Positions 30,996-39,306 of a stretch of DNA of 64,000 nucleotides are shown in pieces (position 1 is the first letter of the stretch; each line of letters starts with the position of its first letter). The stretch is from a virus. The DNA is taken from the IMG/VR virus record IMGVR_UViG_3300037557_000128, positions 1 to 64,000 of that record; one strand, given 5' to 3'. The notes under the pieces are model-generated. The model did no database searches and was not told the DNA's origin. It saw only the letters and a program-made list of their open reading frames with translations. The translations under genes were made by a program, and so were the position numbers.

Positions 30996-31665
30996 AAGGT
31001 TTTCCAGTGAACCAGCATACTAAAGATTTTCTTTGTCCTTTCAATACTGGTGTAACTTGGTGATATAGAAATGAAGGGAATACCACAACACTTCCGATAC
31101 TTTTTGAAGAAAAGGATAATGTCTGAATTGCATCTTGCATACTAACTTGTGGATTTGTTCCATGCATTCTATCAAATTGTTGGTTGGGTTCTAACCACTG
31201 AAAGTGTCCACCCTCGTAATCGTCTTGGTCTGATAATTGAACCGTCATACTTAATTTTCTATGCATTCCGTTTCCATAAGGAATTGGCCCTGCATCAGTA
31301 TGCCATGTATAGAAATCTCCTTTCCTATCAGGTTGTTCATTGTAAACAGTATATTGAGGATTCTCCATATATTCCCATGTATGATTCCACCTACAATCTT
31401 GATTTGCCATGTTTATCGCATCATGTAGTTTATTAGTAAGGTGTGCAGGCATATCTGAGTCAGTAAACCATTTTATTTTAGAAGAACGAATCGACCAATC
31501 TTCCGTACCTTCCTCGTTAGGATTAGGACGGTCTGCATCTTGATTATTGGGAGCTCCAATCTGCCCAGGCATTTCTTGAATTTTATCAGCTGCGTGTATT
31601 AAATCGCCTATTTCTTTAACTGAAAAGAAGTTTGGAGCTTGCCAAACGTAGTTCTCTAATATCAT
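30988..31665 (-). CDS. 2OG-Fe(II) oxygenase, PiuC/PKHD-like
   Basis: 225 residues. Iron ligands H122 and D124 in TWHTDAGP and H202 in FLYHQVTPV; R212 in GQRKSLVCWF binds 2-oxoglutarate. EGGHFQW lies between, as in PKHD-type hydroxylases. All catalytic residues are intact. It sits between uvsW and uvsY, separating two recombination genes, and has no obvious substrate nearby. Confidence 0.88.
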   Translation of the reverse strand: MILENYVWQAPNFFSVKEIGDLIHAADKIQEMPGQIGAPNNQDADRPNPNEEGTEDWSIRSSKIKWFTDSDMPAHLTNKLHDAINMANQDCRWNHTWEYMENPQYTVYNEQPDRKGDFYTWHTDAGPIPYGNGMHRKLSMTVQLSDQDDYEGGHFQWLEPNQQFDRMHGTNPQVSMQDAIQTLSFSSKSIGSVVVFPSFLYHQVTPVLKGQRKSLVCWFTGKPYV

Positions 31666-31666
31666 T

Positions 31667-32110
31667 TTAGTTACCCGCCATGAACTTTCTCCAATCGATT
31701 GTGTTTCTAATCGTTTGGTGTCTCCATGTAATATTTTGCATACATTCCTTAAGGAAGTCTACTGTTATCTTCAAGTATTCCATTTTTGCGTTTAATTCCT
31801 GAAGGTCTTCATCTGCATTAAAGAAATGGTGCATTTCATTCTTCATAACCCTTACACCGTCCAGTGCATCAGGTTTCCAACCATATTCTTTTATAGTGTC
31901 ATCGTCCATTTTACCATTATACCATAACCACTTATCTCTAAGTAGAGTATCGTATTTGAGTTGGTATTGTTTTTGAACCATTAACTTACTGGTTAGTAAG
32001 TCTAGGTATTTTGCGTGGAGTTTGGGGACTTCAAGTGATGCAGAATCTAACTCAATATCATCTATTTCACAATCTTTTGCCCATTCAATTTTCAATTCAT
32101 CTAAGTTCAT
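31667..32110 (-). CDS. uvsY: Recombination mediator UvsY
   Basis: 147 residues (T4 UvsY is 137). It loads UvsX on gp32-coated ssDNA. N-terminal MNLDELKIEWAKDCEIDD matches T4 MRLEDLQEELKKD; then PKLHAKYLDLLTSK, a central WLWYNGKMDDD (WxYYxG-like) and the C-terminal helices ending DWRKFMAGN. Both a TATAAATA late box and a TATAAT lie upstream. Confidence 0.92.
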   Translation of the reverse strand: MNLDELKIEWAKDCEIDDIELDSASLEVPKLHAKYLDLLTSKLMVQKQYQLKYDTLLRDKWLWYNGKMDDDTIKEYGWKPDALDGVRVMKNEMHHFFNADEDLQELNAKMEYLKITVDFLKECMQNITWRHQTIRNTIDWRKFMAGN

Positions 32111-32138
32111 AATATACCATTATACCACAATATAGTAG

Positions 32139-32146
32139 TATTTATA
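32139..32146 (-). promoter_or_regulatory. Late promoter TATAAATACTACTA before uvsY
   Basis: Minus-strand TATAAATACTACTA 28 nt before the uvsY ATG; a TATAAT at about 32117 is also present, so middle and late starts may both occur. Confidence 0.65.
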
Positions 32147-32153
32147 AGGGGTT

Positions 32154-32690
32154 TTAGGACTTGGTTTGTATCTCGTAGAAGTTGAATCTGAACTGAACTT
32201 CGCAAGTTACAGGTGCAGTTTCTGCCCCTGATTGCAACTCTAAGGAACCAAGTGAAATTGGAAATGCATCATAGAATCTGAAGTATCTATTGGGTATATT
32301 CTTGTTAGTATTGGTAACAAGTGTAATCTGAGACGTAGTTTTTAGGTCATCTCCGTCCATTGCTGACACACCTAGTGTATTCTTTTTACCGCCAGTTAGT
32401 CTTTCATAATCAGATGGACTTGCAACTGGAACAATCTGAGTTATCCAATCATACATTTCTTGATAGTTTTTTAAGTCTTCGTCCACTAAAAATGATACAT
32501 TTAGTGTTTCAAACTCTACTTTATCACCATGAAAATATGCATCAACCCCAATTCCTGCAGGTTGAACCAGTTCCTGAAACGATAAGCCTGGAATGGATAC
32601 CGTTTGAACGTAGTATTCAACTGTAGGAACCTTGTCTACTAAAAGACGAAAATTGTTCTTATTGAGTATTGATTTGTTTATTTCAGCCAT
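32154..32690 (-). CDS. Tail-tube-fold structural protein
   Basis: 178 residues. NNFRLLVDKVPTVEYYVQTVSIPGLSF opens like gp19-family tube proteins (strand, then substrate-wrap loop with ...PG), and GDKVEFETLNVSFLVDEDLKNYQEMYDWI matches the family's central helix. It is distinct from the gp19 at 39307, so this phage has two tube-fold proteins; this one could be a baseplate-tube initiator or a tail-completion protein. Start overlaps the upstream gene by 8 nt. Confidence 0.65.
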   Translation of the reverse strand: MAEINKSILNKNNFRLLVDKVPTVEYYVQTVSIPGLSFQELVQPAGIGVDAYFHGDKVEFETLNVSFLVDEDLKNYQEMYDWITQIVPVASPSDYERLTGGKKNTLGVSAMDGDDLKTTSQITLVTNTNKNIPNRYFRFYDAFPISLGSLELQSGAETAPVTCEVQFRFNFYEIQTKS

Positions 32691-32892
32691 TTAGTTTAAC
32701 AATCCTTTTAGAAGAAGAGGTATCGAAGTAATCATCACCTCGATACTCTCTCGTAGATGTTTTTTCACAAAGATAACCGTCCATTTCGTATACAGTAATA
32801 GTTGTTCTACTAATTACATTAGTTGTTTCTTCACCATTAGGAAAAGTATTCTTTTCCCAAGGCCCCTCTAATACTCTAACATTTTTTTCCAT
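32683..32892 (-). CDS. Small hypothetical protein
   Basis: 69 residues of alternating polar and hydrophobic residues (EETTNVISRTTITVYEMDG), probably all beta. GAGGATATC precedes the ATG. Coupled to the tube-fold gene and behind a CCTAAATA late box, so it is probably virion-related; unknown. Confidence 0.55.
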   Translation of the reverse strand: MEKNVRVLEGPWEKNTFPNGEETTNVISRTTITVYEMDGYLCEKTSTREYRGDDYFDTSSSKRIVKLNG

Positions 32893-32910
32893 GATATCCT
32901 CGTGTACTAC

Positions 32911-32918
32911 TATTTAGG
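32911..32918 (-). promoter_or_regulatory. Late-type box CCTAAATA
   Basis: Minus-strand CCTAAATAGTAGT 18 nt before the 32892 ATG. Confidence 0.6.
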
Positions 32919-33134
32919 TTACTTCTCTGTTACAAACTCATTTAACTGTCTTGCAGTTCTGATAACCTCTTCACCAGTAATTTCTCTTAGTGGTAAAGCT
33001 TTCTTATCATTAGGGAAGGTATCGTTGTGTGCGAAGATAGCATCAACTTCTCTTTGGAAGTTTCCTTCAATTATTCCTTGTGCTTGTGAAAGTAAGTCGG
33101 CTCTGATTTCGAACCCTGATTTATTATTTGACAT
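32919..33134 (-). CDS. Small hypothetical protein
   Basis: 71 residues, soluble and helical (FEIRADLLSQAQGIIEGNF, EEVIRTARQLNEFV). A strong AGGAG precedes the ATG at 33134. Behind an ACTAAATA late box. The form is common near capsid genes of marine T4-like phages, but I cannot assign a function. Confidence 0.65.
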   Translation of the reverse strand: MSNNKSGFEIRADLLSQAQGIIEGNFQREVDAIFAHNDTFPNDKKALPLREITGEEVIRTARQLNEFVTEK

Positions 33135-33178
33135 ATTTTTCTCCTGTGTGTATGTGTCATGTACTGTATTGTACCTTG

Positions 33179-33186
33179 TATTTAGT
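33179..33186 (-). promoter_or_regulatory. Late-type box ACTAAATA
   Basis: Minus-strand ACTAAATACAAGG 44 nt before the 33134 ATG; it lies back to back with the plus-strand promoter at 33210. Confidence 0.55.
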
Positions 33187-33209
33187 GCAAAAAAAAGTTG
33201 AAAAACCGC

Positions 33210-33238
33210 TTGACAGTGGGGTACGTTTTATGTTAAGC
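33210..33238 (+). promoter_or_regulatory. Early-type promoter TTGACA-N17-TTAAGC for the plus-strand gene
   Basis: TTGACA (33210-33215), 17 nt, TTAAGC (33233-33238), TATAAAC, ATG at 33246. The only plus-strand copy of this promoter. Confidence 0.78.
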
Positions 33239-33245
33239 TATAAAC

Positions 33246-33692
33246 ATGGAAAAACAAACAATAATCTTTGACGTTGATGGAACTATCGCAGATTGCGAAC
33301 ATAGGAGACATTTCGTTGAAACTCAACCAGCAGACTGGAAGTCATTTAAAGAACATACTGATATGGATACCCCTGTTCAGTGGGTTTGTGACATTGCAAA
33401 AAGACACATTGCCATTGGGGATGATGTTGCATTCTTCTCTGCGAGAAACGAATCTCAAAGAGAGATTACCGAATCTCAGATTTCTGCGTGGATTGGTGAT
33501 GGTCACAAAGGTCTTTTTCTTAGACCCGATGGTGATTTCAGACCTGATGAAGAGTTTAAATCCGACCTTGCAGAAAAATTCGAAGAGTTCGGTGGAAAAA
33601 TCGACATTGTCTTTGACGATAGAAACAAGGTTGTTGATATGTGGAGAGCGAGAGGAACTACTGTTGTTCAAGTCGCTGATGGAGATTTTTAA
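33246..33692 (+). CDS. HAD-family phosphatase (polynucleotide 3'-phosphatase-like)
   Basis: 148 residues, the only convincing plus-strand gene. HAD motif I FDVDGTIAD (8-16), motif II FFSARNES, a late acidic motif IVFDDRNKVVDMWRARG and the ending VVQVADGDF resemble the phosphatase domain of T4 polynucleotide kinase (PseT), without the kinase half. It may repair 3'-phosphate RNA or DNA ends, or act on nucleotides. The start has no ribosome site and lies 7 nt from the -10-like box, so it is probably leaderless and early. Confidence 0.85.
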   Translation: MEKQTIIFDVDGTIADCEHRRHFVETQPADWKSFKEHTDMDTPVQWVCDIAKRHIAIGDDVAFFSARNESQREITESQISAWIGDGHKGLFLRPDGDFRPDEEFKSDLAEKFEEFGGKIDIVFDDRNKVVDMWRARGTTVVQVADGDF

Positions 33693-33785
33693 AGTTACGT
33701 TGAGAGAAACCGAGGCTCGTTACCTTGCCTGAAAAATGGAGTCAAAAACAAATAACGATTGTGAGATAGAAGACCTCAACTAGAG

Positions 33786-33829
33786 ACCCCAGTTAACCTG
33801 CTGAAGAGTGAGAAGTGACTGGGGTTTCG
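33786..33829 (+). terminator. Probable terminator of the HAD gene
   Basis: ACCCCAGT and ACTGGGGT form an 8-bp stem (33786-33793 with 33818-33825) with a 24-nt loop, followed by TT CG C TT; weak U-run. It faces the gp23 terminator. The loop size is large, so an attenuator or small RNA is also possible. Confidence 0.5.
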
Positions 33830-33841
33830 CTTATCTGAGAC

Positions 33842-33866
33842 AAAAAAAAAGGTCTCCGAAGAGACC
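33842..33866 (-). terminator. Strong terminator after major capsid gene
   Basis: Minus strand: GGTCTC, TTCG tetraloop, GAGACC, then nine T. A UUCG-capped stem just after the gp23 stop; a textbook intrinsic terminator. Confidence 0.95.
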
Positions 33867-33893
33867 CTTTTAAAGTTAGTTAAAACTTTTGAT

Positions 33894-35189
33894 TTACAGA
33901 ATGTTAGAAACTGCAAATTTTCTGTAGTATTGGTTTGTTGCCGCTGTAGCAAGTCCATCAGCTGGTGTAGTACCAACGAAAGGATTTGAAACCATTCCAT
34001 ATCTAGTTTTGAAACCGATTTTTGGTTGGAATGTGTTTTCGCCAACTGCACGAACCATTTGTAATGGAACGTATGGGCAATAAAACATACCTGCATCATA
34101 AGGATTTGTTCCTCTGTAACCAACAGTTAAGTAATCAACACCAGCATATGGGTCGATGTATACTTTAACTCTTCCGTTAAGAACACCAGCAAATGTATTG
34201 CCTGTGTCATCAACGTTTAGGTTAGTAGAAAGAGCAGGAGCGTAATCTAATACACCTGCCATTGACAATGCAGAAGCTACGTCTGAAGAACATAGGATAA
34301 AGTTACCTTTTCCTCGTCTTGTTTCTTTAGCGATTGCGTTGCTTTCTCTTTCGATTTGGAATAACAAACCTTTGAATTTCTCAACTGACCAACGTCCGTT
34401 AGCGTCAACGTCTAAATTGAACGTACCTGCAACTGCTGCTGCTGATGCACCAACTTTTGCTTGTATGTTAACGTTTCTGACAACTTCTCTGTTGATTTCA
34501 GCAAGAATTTCTGATGAAAGAATATTTGCTAATTCTGATTCTGCATCAAGGCCGTGAATTGCTTTAAGGTCTTGTGCAAGTTCGAGTGTGTACTCTGCTT
34601 TTAATGCTCTTGACTTAGCAGTAACTGTAGCTTTCTCTATTGAGAAACCCATTTGAGCAAAACCGTTGGATGCTTCTACATCACCAAGTGCTTCTGCACT
34701 TGCTGTAGACATACCGTCCCCAGTGTCAGATGCATAAGAACCGTTAAACGGGTCTTGGTTCTGAGCAGCTAAAGGGCCTGCAGCTGTAGGGTTAACTCCG
34801 CCAGAGTAATCACTCTGTACTTCGTCTATTCCCATAGCTTCGGATTTTGTCAATCTAGTTCCTGATGGATAATCGTTATATCTTGCTTTCATAGCAAAGA
34901 TTAATCCAGTAGGGCCAGTCATTGGTTGAACTCCACAAATGTCGTATGCAACGAGATTTGGCATAGCACGTCTTACTAGGGAGATTAAAATCGGATCCCA
35001 GTTAGATATGCCTGTTCCAGTAGCATTTAAAGGTGCTGCTTCTTGCAAGTTCTGCTCTTGTAGAGCTTTCTCTTGGTTTTCTAAGATTACAGCAGTAACA
35101 GCTCTCTTGTAGTTATCCTCGATTTTTGGTAAATCGGAATGTTCTAGAATAGGTTGCCACTTTTCTTGTAAGTTTTCTGATAAAAACAT
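33894..35189 (-). CDS. 23: Major capsid protein gp23
   Basis: 431 residues, shorter than T4 gp23 (521). It forms the hexamers of the prolate head after cleavage of its N-terminus by gp21; a cleavage-type site with E near residue 50 (LQEAAPLNATG) is present. Conserved: WDPILISLVRRAMPNLVAYDICGVQPM, TGLIFAMKARY, SRALKAEYTLELAQDLKAIHG, and the end TRYGMVSNPF with YYRKFAV. Preceded by gp22 and followed by a strong terminator. Confidence 0.97.
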   Translation of the reverse strand: MFLSENLQEKWQPILEHSDLPKIEDNYKRAVTAVILENQEKALQEQNLQEAAPLNATGTGISNWDPILISLVRRAMPNLVAYDICGVQPMTGPTGLIFAMKARYNDYPSGTRLTKSEAMGIDEVQSDYSGGVNPTAAGPLAAQNQDPFNGSYASDTGDGMSTASAEALGDVEASNGFAQMGFSIEKATVTAKSRALKAEYTLELAQDLKAIHGLDAESELANILSSEILAEINREVVRNVNIQAKVGASAAAVAGTFNLDVDANGRWSVEKFKGLLFQIERESNAIAKETRRGKGNFILCSSDVASALSMAGVLDYAPALSTNLNVDDTGNTFAGVLNGRVKVYIDPYAGVDYLTVGYRGTNPYDAGMFYCPYVPLQMVRAVGENTFQPKIGFKTRYGMVSNPFVGTTPADGLATAATNQYYRKFAVSNIL

Positions 35190-35218
35190 TTTATTTTCCT
35201 TTAAATTAAAACCTAACC

Positions 35219-36538
35219 TTATAAGGGGTTAAGTTTGGTTATTGCAGACGAATACTTATTCATAGTAGGGTCTAATTTCTTCTCAGTTTCTTCAACTTGA
35301 AATTCATTTTCACCTTCTTGAACATTAGTTTCCGCCTCAACTTTCTCTCCGTCTACTTTGAAGTATGCTTCTTTGATTTCAGAAATCTTCTCAGCGAAGT
35401 CTTCACCATCTTTGAAATCTACTCCTTCAGCAAGTGAAGAAAGTTTCTCTTTTTGTGTATCTGTTAAATCTTTCGATGCTTCTGATACAACATTTTGTCT
35501 CTTGAGTTGGTCTAACTCTTCAGTGATTGCCATGTTATTAGACACTTCACCGTCAAGTTTAGCTTCCATCTCTTCAAGACGATTTGCGAGTTCATCGATA
35601 ACATCGTACTTATCTTCAGGAACATCAACGTAGTGTTCTACGAATAATGTTTTTAAACCTTCGATAAAGTTCTCAGTCATTTCTGACCTCAAACCACGTT
35701 CTATTGCTAGTTCGTTTTCTTTCGTCCACTCTTCTGCACAATATGTTAAGTACTTGTCAACTGCTTCCGAAAGGTCGCCTTTAACTGACTCAACTGTGGT
35801 TTTTAACTCTTCTTGATATTTACTATCAAGTTGTTCTTTAACTTCCTGTACTTTTGATTGTACAGCAGCTTTAAAGATTGTCTTTGCCTTTTCTGAATTT
35901 TCTTCAGAAAGGTCTAATGCTTCGGAAATTGCTGATAGGTCGTCATCTATCTCAATTTCAACTAGTGAGGATTCAACATCTGCAGAAACTTCTTCTGCAA
36001 CTGCATCTTCTTCTGCATTTTCTGTAATTTCTTCAGACATAGACTCAAGGATTTCTCCTACTTTGTCTTCGTCCATAGTCTTCAAAGATTCAACAACTGC
36101 TCTCGCAACTTCTGCTTTAGTCAAACTCTCGTCCTCTTCAGATTCAGATATTGTAGACAATACTGTTTGAAGTTCTTCCTTAGTCATTTCCTTCATGTTG
36201 TTGACGATAGCTTTTATTGATTCCATCTTCGAAGGTTTTGTCTCTTCTTTGACTTTCTCTTGCTTTTCAGCTTTACCAGCACCTTTCTTCTGAGGGTCGC
36301 CTTCATTTGAAGGGACTTTCTTCTCAGCGTCTTTTACTGCTTTAACTGCTTTGTCAACAGGATTGGTTTCAACTGGGACGACTTCCGCTTTGCCTGCTTC
36401 TATTGATTCAGCATCGGATGAACCTTGTTTGACTGGTTTTTTATCACCTTTCTCAGACTTAGCGTCAGGTTGAGTACCTTCCTCTACAGTCTCAACTACT
36501 TCCTCAGTAGTCTCTAGGTTATTTTCTAACTCTGCCAT
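35219..36538 (-). CDS. 22: Prohead core scaffold gp22
   Basis: 439 residues, longer than T4 gp22 (269). Strongly acidic, Glu/Lys-rich and helical throughout, as expected for a scaffold core later degraded by gp21. The first 120 residues are low-complexity (charged and Pro-poor); residues ~150-420 are predicted coiled coil (SKYQEELKTTVESVKGDL; ELANRLEEMEAKLDGEVS). Location between gp21 and gp23 supports the call. AGGAG precedes the ATG and a TATAAATA box lies about 42 nt upstream. Confidence 0.88.
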   Translation of the reverse strand: MAELENNLETTEEVVETVEEGTQPDAKSEKGDKKPVKQGSSDAESIEAGKAEVVPVETNPVDKAVKAVKDAEKKVPSNEGDPQKKGAGKAEKQEKVKEETKPSKMESIKAIVNNMKEMTKEELQTVLSTISESEEDESLTKAEVARAVVESLKTMDEDKVGEILESMSEEITENAEEDAVAEEVSADVESSLVEIEIDDDLSAISEALDLSEENSEKAKTIFKAAVQSKVQEVKEQLDSKYQEELKTTVESVKGDLSEAVDKYLTYCAEEWTKENELAIERGLRSEMTENFIEGLKTLFVEHYVDVPEDKYDVIDELANRLEEMEAKLDGEVSNNMAITEELDQLKRQNVVSEASKDLTDTQKEKLSSLAEGVDFKDGEDFAEKISEIKEAYFKVDGEKVEAETNVQEGENEFQVEETEKKLDPTMNKYSSAITKLNPL

Positions 36539-36579
36539 TTTTTTCTCCTGTTTTAATACTAATTTGTATTACTTTATTT

Positions 36580-36587
36580 TATTTATA
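36580..36587 (-). promoter_or_regulatory. Late promoter TATAAATA before gp22/gp23
   Basis: Minus-strand TATAAATAAAATAAAG between the gp21 stop and the gp22 ATG; gives separate late expression of scaffold and capsid. Confidence 0.7.
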
Positions 36588-36589
36588 TG

Positions 36590-37237
36590 TTATAGACTCT
36601 CAACGAACCTTTTCCATAGATTTAACTTAGTTTCTTCAAGTTGATTTTTCTTAGCAGAACGTAATTCTTGCCTCATAGTCTCAACTTGAACTCTTGTAAG
36701 AATACCATTTTCCATTACCCACTCAACACCTTCCATAATTCCTTCGACAAATGCCTCAGGGGCAGAAGGGTCTGCGACTATATCACCTGCAGTTGCAAGT
36801 TGAAAATCATTCTTAACATATTGTGCATCTCCCTTTTGTTCTAGTGAACCAAGTCCCCTAGAAGATACTCCGAGTTTTGCACCATCGTTTATGAGAGCTT
36901 TTACAATCTCTCCGTTTGGAGTACTTAAAACCTTTGCTTTACCCAAATAGTTTTTACCTTCCAATTCTAATGATTGGATTAAGTGGGATACTTTATCGAG
37001 GTTAATAGTTGGGCCATCAGGGTGTCCGAGCTCACCGAATGCACGGTCTTTTTCTACGAACTCCTTCTTATATCGGTTAACTTCCTTCTCCATAATTGCT
37101 TTAGGATAGACTCTACCGTTACGATTTTTAATATCGGCCTGCATAAAGACGCCTTCTATGAAGTAATCTTTTTTACCATTCGCACCCTCTGTAATGATGG
37201 GCGATATAGTTTCGTTAAACTCTGCTATTAATTTCAT
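36590..37237 (-). CDS. 21: Prohead core protease gp21
   Basis: 215 residues, as in T4 (212). Serine protease of the herpesvirus-assemblin-like phage family that matures the prohead. Catalytic histidine in GELGHPDGPTI and serine in GVSSRGLGS are both present. NRNGRVYPKAIMEKEV is a family signature. The start lies inside the upstream gene (23-nt overlap). Confidence 0.95.
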   Translation of the reverse strand: MKLIAEFNETISPIITEGANGKKDYFIEGVFMQADIKNRNGRVYPKAIMEKEVNRYKKEFVEKDRAFGELGHPDGPTINLDKVSHLIQSLELEGKNYLGKAKVLSTPNGEIVKALINDGAKLGVSSRGLGSLEQKGDAQYVKNDFQLATAGDIVADPSAPEAFVEGIMEGVEWVMENGILTRVQVETMRQELRSAKKNQLEETKLNLWKRFVESL

Positions 37238-37523
37238 TTACTATTTCCTCTATATTTACACCAAATTCTTCACCCATATTTTTCATAATTTGTTTGATGT
37301 CTTTAAACTCTTTCTTCGCAGTCTTTAGGTCTTTATACGGAGCATCTCCTGTAAAGTTTTCCCCATTAACAAATGCGTGTACTTTTCCTTCGTACATTGC
37401 GTATACTATGTCGACATTCTTACCACTTACATTGACACTGTCTCTATTGACCTCTTTATGTCCTGTAGGAAGTTTAAACTTTGCCTCGTTTAATTCCTTT
37501 ACCATAGTGGTAAAACTCTTCAT
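37215..37523 (-). CDS. Prohead core protein in the gp68 position
   Basis: 102 residues between the gp67-position gene and gp21, the place of gene 68 in T4 (order 20-67-68-21). The sequence has a short beta unit (KNVDIVYAMYEGKVHAFVNG) and a basic helical C-terminus (KDLKTAKKEFKDIKQIMK). Direct similarity to T4 gp68 is not evident, so the assignment is positional. Confidence 0.55.
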   Translation of the reverse strand: MKSFTTMVKELNEAKFKLPTGHKEVNRDSVNVSGKNVDIVYAMYEGKVHAFVNGENFTGDAPYKDLKTAKKEFKDIKQIMKNMGEEFGVNIEEIVNEINSRV

Positions 37524-37524
37524 A

Positions 37525-37701
37525 TTAACCTTCTGCTACTTCTTCTTTCTCAACGGTTGACCATGTAGTCGAAGTTTCAACTCTTTTGAAGTCTACTGCT
37601 TGTGCAGCCTTTTCCTTGACACCTTGACCGATTAGGTCTTTTGCACTCTGCAATTCACCCTTCTCTATCGTATCAACTATTTCTCTCGCAATTTTACTCA
37701 T
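37525..37701 (-). CDS. Short prohead core protein in the gp67 position
   Basis: 58 residues starting in TAATG at the gp20 stop with GGAG upstream. Charged and helical (KIAREIVDTIEKGELQSAK; KEKAAQAVDFKRVE), ending in a Glu/Lys-rich tail. T4 gene 67 (80 residues, acidic core protein) has this position. Function by position only. Confidence 0.6.
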   Translation of the reverse strand: MSKIAREIVDTIEKGELQSAKDLIGQGVKEKAAQAVDFKRVETSTTWSTVEKEEVAEG

Positions 37702-39254
37702 TATTTGTCTCCAATTTCGTTTGAGTCGTAAAACCCGTCTCCGCCACCAGTGTCTGCACCGTCAGCCTTTTCTTGTTCGATTTGGGAATCAATTTCCTTG
37801 ATTTCCTCTTCTGTTTGTCGCAAAATATACTTTCTAACGTACTCTTGACTGAAGTATTTTCCAACATATTCACTAGCAGTTTGAAGTGCATCTAATCTTT
37901 CTCTAAGAATCTCTTGTTCTTTCAATTCTGTAAAGTGGTTGTCTGCAGTATAGTCATATTGTAAAAAGTCTTTAAACTTGTCAAACTCTTCTGCACTTAC
38001 AACCTCTTTAAGAACTAACTGAGTTCTTAATAAATCTGTAAAACACCTCGCAAACTTCTTCTGAAGTCTGTTAGTGAACTTATTAAACTTAAGTTCGTCT
38101 CTAGAAATCTCCGAAGAACGACCCATATTGAATCCGTTATCCGACTCCATTCTAGAACTTGGAACATTTAATGACTGATATAACTTCTTCTTGAAGTATT
38201 CTACATCGTCAATTTCTGCGAGGTTTTGTCCACCAGGCAAGGTTGTAATTTCCGTTCCTCTACCACCTTCTCTTCTTGGCAACCAAAAATCTTCCAACAT
38301 ACTCATATGTTTTCTATCATCTTTGATTTCACCAGTATCTGCATTGTAAACAAGTTTATTTCTATACTTGTTCATTACATCTGCAAGATATTGTTCTGCT
38401 TTTGCCTTTGGAAGGTTACCTACGTCAATGTAGAAAATCCTTCTTTCAGGTGCTCTAGACAATCTATAGATTACTAGTGCATCTTCCATCATTGATAACT
38501 GATTTGCAGTCTTCAATGCTTTGTGCAAATACCCAATAACTGCATTCTTGTTAAAATCTAACAATCCTGAAGTAGTATAAGTCACTGCCTCAGGTGCAAT
38601 TCTGACTGTTGTACCTTCATTAGTACCAGTCTTGTCGAAACCTTTATCGTTGAAAATGTAAAATTCTTCCGTCTTCGTGACAATGTCTACACCTTCTTTC
38701 TTATCTTTCTTAGTCTCAACATTTCTGACCTTCTTAATCTTAAGAGGGTCAACCTGTCTGATGTCAACAATACCAGCTTTGGTTCTGTTGCTATCAACTA
38801 CCTTATGGAAGTAAATCCTTCCATCGATGTACCATTTTCGGAATATTTCATGAGAGTTCTGATTGAACTTCATCATTGCTAGGATGCTGTAAAACTCGTC
38901 TTGCATCTTATTTTTGATGCTATCAGAGAGCTTCACATCTCTGAGGTCGAGTGTTACTATCCTATCGGCACTATCCGAAGTGATACACTCATTCACTATA
39001 TCTTCAATAGCCGCATCGCATTCGGGTACTAGGGAAGTTTCTCTGTATCTTCGAATAAGTTCAACCTCATTCTTGATACCACCTTCCATATCTACATAGG
39101 CACCATAAGCACCACCTGCAATATACCCTGCTTGTTGTGCGACAATGGGTGTACCATCATCGTCAACTTGAGGAACAAAACTCTTCTGAGAACTGACCTC
39201 TGAGGCTCTTAACTCGTCTTTTTTACGAGTGATTTCAAATCCAAATATATCCAT
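37701..39254 (-). CDS. 20: Portal protein gp20
   Basis: 517 residues (T4 gp20 is 524). Forms the dodecameric head-tail connector that starts prohead assembly and passes DNA. Typical blocks: VELIRRYRETSLVPECDAAI, MMKFNQNSHEIFRKWYIDGR, VIYRLSRAPERRIFYIDVGN, WLPRREGGRGTEI, and FNMGRSSEISRDELKF. A TATAAATA box ends 5 nt before the ATG, so the mRNA is probably leaderless. Confidence 0.96.
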   Translation of the reverse strand: MDIFGFEITRKKDELRASEVSSQKSFVPQVDDDGTPIVAQQAGYIAGGAYGAYVDMEGGIKNEVELIRRYRETSLVPECDAAIEDIVNECITSDSADRIVTLDLRDVKLSDSIKNKMQDEFYSILAMMKFNQNSHEIFRKWYIDGRIYFHKVVDSNRTKAGIVDIRQVDPLKIKKVRNVETKKDKKEGVDIVTKTEEFYIFNDKGFDKTGTNEGTTVRIAPEAVTYTTSGLLDFNKNAVIGYLHKALKTANQLSMMEDALVIYRLSRAPERRIFYIDVGNLPKAKAEQYLADVMNKYRNKLVYNADTGEIKDDRKHMSMLEDFWLPRREGGRGTEITTLPGGQNLAEIDDVEYFKKKLYQSLNVPSSRMESDNGFNMGRSSEISRDELKFNKFTNRLQKKFARCFTDLLRTQLVLKEVVSAEEFDKFKDFLQYDYTADNHFTELKEQEILRERLDALQTASEYVGKYFSQEYVRKYILRQTEEEIKEIDSQIEQEKADGADTGGGDGFYDSNEIGDK

Positions 39255-39259
39255 ACTAT

Positions 39260-39267
39260 TATTTATA
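39260..39267 (-). promoter_or_regulatory. Late promoter TATAAATA, 5 nt from gp20 ATG
   Basis: Minus-strand TATAAATA, ATAGT, ATG at 39254; no Shine-Dalgarno site fits in between. Confidence 0.75.
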
Positions 39268-39306
39268 CCACCTAAACATAGTGATATTCACTGTACTGTA
39301 TCGTAC

